Positions 58,939 to 64,000 of a stretch of DNA of 64,000 bases are shown in pieces (position 1 is the first letter of the stretch; each line of letters starts with the position of its first letter). The notes under the pieces are model-generated. The model made no database searches. It was not told the origin of the DNA and was given only the letters and a program-made list of their open reading frames with translations. This stretch comes from Cephalopachus bancanus (taxonomy: Eukaryota > Chordata > Mammalia > Primates > Tarsiidae), in the NCBI GenBank assembly GCA_027257055.1, contig JAPVLO010000133.1, positions 7,427,501-7,491,500 of the forward strand, read 5' to 3'. The translations under genes and the position numbers were made by a program.

Positions 58939-59938
58939 CCTGACAACCTGCATGAGCATCTGGAAAGCCTGAGTGTGCAATGATAAATCCTCTTTTTTTT
59001 TGATAGCTTAAGTGAGTTTCAGTAGGATTTTGTGTAACTTGCAGCTAAAGGAGGCCTGACCTATATTATACAGACACAGCATTTAGCCTCAAGGAACATG
59101 GACTTTACCAAGAAGACCCAACTTTACCAAGACCCAGACCCTTGGGAAAGGGTCTGCCAAGGAGGCAGGTGAGCAGAGAAGGAAGCTGAGTGGCCTGCCG
59201 GGGGTTCCCAGAGCAAGTGTCCCTCGAGTAGAGGCTGATGTGACTCAAGGATGGGTGGGGAGCTTGGGGAGCCCCAGGCAGAGGGAGCAGCAGGCTTGAC
59301 AGTTCCAATGCAAAGGGTCACGGGAGCCCATGATGGGAGCTTCTCACTTAGACTAGGGGATCTAGTCAGGCTTGCCAGAGGAAGAAAGTTCCAAGTTGAG
59401 TCTGAAGCAAAAATAAGTTTCCACGTGAAGTCAGGGCTTGTATGGGGCAAGGAAAGGGGGAAAAGACAATTTTTTAGGCAGAAGTCCAGCACGCATGAAG
59501 GCTGGAAAATGAAATTCCAGGCAACGTCCTAGGATCTCGACTGCCTTGGAACAGACAGAGTACGCGTGCTTCGGTGTGAGGTGGCATTCCTGGATGCATT
59601 TGCTGAGCCACACCTCATCCACGTGGTGAAGATTTGCAGTCTTGTTGTGCTCTACTATGCTTGTTGCTGGTGGGATTCTGTCAGAGGCCTGGGCTTGGAG
59701 CAAGCTTTGGAGGAGGTGATGGGCACAGCTCTACCCAGGTCTGGCAGGATTGCAGTTCTAGGATACTGAGGCTCAAGTGGAGAAGAGGCAGCAGTTGGTC
59801 TCCAGCAGGACAAAATCCCAGCTTAGAGTCTCCATGTTTCTACTTCTAGAACCTATGGTGTTGGGCAAGTTAACACGACTTCACATTCATTTCCCACATG
59901 TATTTAACTTGGAAACAGTAACAAAAATATCTTTCTTT
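58939..59938. other. No recognised feature
   Basis: Unique-looking sequence; frames up to 122 codons without domains. Confidence 0.5.
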
Positions 59939-60123
59939 TTTTTTTTTTTTGACTTGGAGTCTCACTCTGTCGCCCAGAGTGGAGTGCAGTGGCTACTCCC
60001 GACCACCGCAGCCTCGACCTGCTGGGCTCCGGCGATCCTTCCGCCTCAGCCTTCCAAGTTGCTGGAACTACAGGCGCGCGCTACCACACCTGGCTAATTT
60101 TTTGATTTGTTGTAGAGATGAGG
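59939..60123 (-). mobile_element. 5'-truncated Alu, antisense
   Basis: T-run, GACTTGGAGTCTCACTCTGT, complete right arm and linker TTTTTTGATTTGTTGTAGAG; it stops after GATGAGG, so most of the left arm is missing. Typical of incomplete reverse transcription. Confidence 0.93.
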
Positions 60124-61254
60124 CCTATAGATTTATTGTGACGATTAGACTGAATGAAAGAAACCTCCAAGAGCTTGCTCAATAAATAGTGTTATTGTTG
60201 TTACTATTTCTTTCTCATCTGATGCCAAGGGACAAAGGAGCCAGGTTAATCACAGTTACTGAAAAAAGTCGTCACTTCTTATTTTCCATTTATCAGATTT
60301 ATTTCAAAATTGCGATATCTTGTTCCCAGTCTTTGAGTTTACTATTTCAGCCACAAGTTGTCCATACGTTGCCGGAGGTTTGTCTCTGATTTAAGACCTT
60401 TGGGTGTGTGTCACTAATTTGCAGGAATATTGGCATATCAGAAACCCAGCTCTAACTGGCATCTGGTGAGCTGTGTATGCTTCTCACAGCATGAGGCTGG
60501 ACGAGGCTTCCGCCAGGGGAGAGGGAGGAAGGGAGGTTGTCCTGGAAGTTCTGGTGATGTCATGATGACATCCACTGTTGGATCTGGACCTTGTTTCTCC
60601 AGAATTGGGAGTTAATGCTTTTCATACTTTTTTCTTCCTGCAGGAGAAAAATGCAGGCACACCTACAACTAAGCCTGTTGTAATCACGCAGCAGGGATTG
60701 TTTAAAAGGCGGAAAGGTCACGAAGACACAGGAAGGTAGAGCCCACGCCGGAATAACAAACTCTGAGCCCATGGAATATGGCGGGCTCTTACTCATACAT
60801 CCTGGGGCTAGCTGAGATCAGAGCATGAGGTCCTGCTTCCAATGGCCGGCTCTGGAGCTAATGACTGTGTTCAGGGAGAGCGCCCACGGCCGGGGAATGT
60901 TCTTTCCGACTTGTTCCTGCTATTATCTTGATAGCTACTCTTGTTTTTCTTTTTTGCTTTTTTTCTCGCTAAAATCACAGAGCAGAGGAAAGTAGCTGCA
61001 AGCCATTGGGACCTGCTAATCAAATCTGAGCGACCAGGGCTCCAATCTAGGCTCATCATATGACTCAAGAGGTCCTCATTTAGACAGGATCTGAGAAGTC
61101 CCTTGTAAAGCCTTTACCAAGTGAGAATAATCTTCATTAAGTGCTACAGATTTCACAGAACAAAATGGATTAGAGCCTTGTCACAAGAAGGATAATTAAT
61201 GTGCCAGAGAGAAGTATAGGCAATGGAAAGAAAAATTTCTCCATAAGAAAAGAA
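60124..61254. other. No recognised feature
   Basis: Unique sequence; no gene supported. Confidence 0.5.
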
Positions 61255-61358
61255 AAGGAAAAAAAAAAAAACAAAAAAAAACACCTCACAACAGCCAGGG
61301 TGGATAATGATTAAATGTTAAGAAGCAATTTTTACTGGCTTAATTTTTACAGTATAAT

Positions 61359-61360
<2 letters not shown>

Positions 61361-61416
<56 letters not shown>
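61361..61416. repeat. (GA)n microsatellite, 28 perfect units
   Basis: Uninterrupted GA dinucleotides for 56 bp. An A-rich stretch (61255-61284) lies just upstream. Confidence 0.97.
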
Positions 61417-61420
<4 letters not shown>

Positions 61421-62994
61421 TGGGCAGAGAAGACACACACACAAAAGGAAATAGCTCACACACAAAAAATGCAATCTCAGTATTATAAGATGCATTGAAG
61501 GTTTTCTGTTGCTGCATTAATATTTATTCATCTCCTCTGGATCTAAAAAGGTATTTTTTTACTATGTTAAAGTCCTCTCAAACATCTTGCCAAATTGCTT
61601 TTCGATATATTCTTGGTCAAAATATTGTTGCGGGTTGGGAAATTATTTTGAGTTACTTTATAGCTGCAGGTCTTAGACAGCAGTTTTCTCTGTTGTTTAA
61701 TTCTGCTGCCTGACTGCTGGTGGTTCGGGCTGAAACTGGTGTTGTTTTAGGCTCTGAAGTGAATGGTTCTATGCCCCTTTTCTGTTTTCTCCACTCCTAC
61801 AAGTGGGGCTTGGCTTTTGATCAAGGACTCTAGTGCCCACCCTATGGGCCCTCAGGGACCCTTCCCAGCCCAACACATCTCTTTCCTGTGAATGTTATCA
61901 TTTGCAAGTGTGAACAAGGACACAGCTGAAAACTCTTGGTAGGAAAGGCTGGAAGAGCCACTTCTTTTCCTGAGGTGCTAGATGCATCTTGGACAGAAAT
62001 AACTATGACTTGCAATTTATTTAATTATAATTGCAATAAAAATTCCAAAGTGGGAGGGACAAAGATGTCGCTCTTTCTGAGGTCAGGCACACCTGACATC
62101 TGCGCTTTGGTGGGTGAGCAGAGTCCAGAGCTGAGAGTCAGGCTTGGCCTTTCTATCCAACTGAGACACATGAGTTCTTTCAGGTTAAGTGCAAAAACAC
62201 CTAGAAATGAATAGGATCGTAGGGCTTCCTAGTTTCCTAGGAAAGACAGGACACAAAAGGCCGTTTGACCAGAAACTAGCCCCATCTGGGGTGGGCAAAA
62301 TGCTTGGTGTGTCAAGCACAAGCTCCCCATGCTGCAGGGCTGTTCTGACTTCTTGGAGGAAGTGGGGCTGAAGCTGGTGCTGAAGGAGCTGAGTAGGATG
62401 TCGCCTGGCAGAAAATAGGAAAGGGCGCCTTGCGGCTACCAGAGCCGCCTGGTGACACACAGGTGCAACCATGACATCCTGTTGCTCTACTGCTTCCCAT
62501 GAACTCACAGAAAAAAAGCCCCAAATACCTAGAACTCATGGTTTTGAAAGTCTCAACAAGCACCTGTTAATATGAAGTTTCTCTGTTGTCCTTGAAGGCA
62601 GCTTTTATGCACAGAAAAGACTGTAATTCTTTTGGATTTTCAAATGAATATTTTACTTATTACGGATACAACTTGAATTTGTTCCCTAATCTTTTACATT
62701 CAACTTAGAAATCTCATTGATCTTAAAAATGTAGCACATTTCAGTAATCACTTTCAAGCAGGTTTTAGCTAACCCAGTGAGCTTATTTAAACTCTTAAAC
62801 TAAATTTATAAGTATAAAATATTGGATTTTTAAGACCCTAAACTAATTAGCAAATAAAATATTTCTAACTACGTAAGTAAATTTTAAGAAATACAATAAA
62901 TTAAACTTTCAAATATGATAAAACAAGTATACACATTTATAAACAGTAAAATTCTCTTATGTCTTTGAAATTGAAATTAAAAAGTTCAATACAT
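61417..62994. other. No recognised feature
   Basis: Unique-looking; 62690-62990 is strongly AT-rich. No gene supported. Confidence 0.5.
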
Positions 62995-63145
62995 TTTATC
63001 TAATTGTACACCTTAAATGGAAATCACAGTACTAATTTATTGAATGCTGTAATATGCCAAATTCTCTCACACATTAAGAATAAAAAAAATTCCCTGATTT
63101 GTACCCACATCTTTAAAATAAAAAAATTTAAAAATAATATAAAAA
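62995..63145 (+). mobile_element. Probable L1 3' tail
   Basis: TGATTTGTACCCACATCTTTAAAATAAAA followed by an A-rich tail is close to the L1 end at 51400-51440. Upstream text is diverged. Confidence 0.5.
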
Positions 63146-64000
63146 TACCATATACATATATAAGCTTTCATCTCTAACTCCCCCAATAGTCATATGGTTT
63201 AGTTTACTTCATTATCTATACATTTATTTCTAAATCCCCTGGGTTTTTTGACACCTATCCATTGTAGCAGAGATTGCCGGCTGCCATAGTTTTTGGAGTC
63301 TTTCTCTTCCTTAGTAACAAAATCTTGGTTTTGTCAGGGAAGCAGCAGTCAGATGCATTTCCCAAATTGTTTTGTGTTTAGGATAGCTATGGGCTCAGCA
63401 CCTGGCCAGAGAAGTGGTGGTGTTGTGTGTGACATCTGGGAGAGCTTCTTAAAGAGTAATGGCTTATTTGGGAATTGGGTCTTTTTTATCTTTTGCCCTT
63501 CCAGACTTCCAGTTGCCATCTTAAACCACCAGGTGACCTTGAAGATCAAAGTAAAAACCAGAATGGTGTAGAAAACAGAAGAAACTTGAATCCTTGGTAA
63601 CCCTAGACCTCCTATGTGAACTCTGAACTGTCTATTTGTAGCATTCTTTTTAGAAAAAAAGGTGATTTCTGTTTATTTGGTATGCATAACCAAATCTAAT
63701 CTGAACCTTATCTGTCTCCCAAGGGGACATTTTTGCCATCGAAGCAATGTGCATTTCCTACTTTGACGCACTGACATTACTTATGTGTCAGTTATATAGA
63801 TTGTTCATACTACTGGTAACTGACACACTGAGTTTCTGCTAAATGCTTGATCGCAAATATATAACTTGAGCCCTGCTCTGGACACAGATGGAGCATACTG
63901 AATTCTATAACACTCATTCTAACAGGGGTTCTCTAATCTACAAAGGATCTCTGGGTTTAAATGACCATATTGCTTGATTCTGAAATGTGATTTAGTCTGC
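63146..64000. other. No recognised feature
   Basis: Unique-looking sequence to the window end; no gene supported. Confidence 0.5.

Noticed and set aside
58438..58980. 180- and 159-codon Ser/Leu-rich minus-strand frames
   Set aside because: They are translations of a polypyrimidine strand, whose composition makes stops rare.

Overview
The window reads as nuclear DNA of a primate, about 64 kb with no protein-coding gene that I can support. The primate call rests on about twenty dimeric or monomeric 7SL-derived Alu elements. Several are young (intact A-tails, 14-15 bp perfect target-site duplications, TSDs) and belong to an AluJ-derived lineage that I do not recognise from humans. None shows the AluS/AluY diagnostic left arm, and none shows the AT-rich insertion between the arms that I associate with lemur and loris Alus. 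A tarsier-like genome is therefore the best guess, but this is inference from memory of the families.

Layout. 1-12.6 kb: one older Alu, one young Alu at 5.6 kb, an old Alu monomer, a MaLR-type LTR (7.1-7.5 kb), a 44-45 bp minisatellite (4.0-4.2 kb) and a stop-free acidic reading frame (5.19-5.55 kb) of unknown meaning. 12.6-30 kb: eight Alus of mixed age, MIR relics, a 62-63 bp minisatellite (16.8 kb), an L1 3' scrap and a 28-bp minisatellite (26.9-27.2 kb). 30-44 kb: a 17-bp minisatellite (30.2-30.7 kb), a TG/TA/CA palindrome (31.5 kb), an L1M-like relic, further Alus, a truncated Alu whose tail has become a TA microsatellite (37 kb), and an Alu inside one copy of a short direct duplication (37.2-37.5 kb). 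43-64 kb: two L1 3' ends in opposite orientations (43.4-44.5 and 50.8-51.4 kb), an exact 60-bp tandem duplication (50.3 kb), a striking pair of identical inverted Alus (54.0-54.6 kb), a decayed mariner-type transposase (57.6-57.9 kb), a 440-bp polypurine tract (58.5-58.9 kb) and a final L1 tail.

The reading frames above 100 codons lie in repeats, minisatellites or polypurine DNA, or lack recognisable domains. The window is best described as intergenic or intronic DNA. The strongest observation is the inverted Alu pair. Its flanking duplications are crossed, and they become two perfect TSD pairs only if the 29-bp spacer is flipped. This points to recombination or gene conversion between the arms. 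I found no operon, CRISPR array, RNA gene or new multi-gene system.
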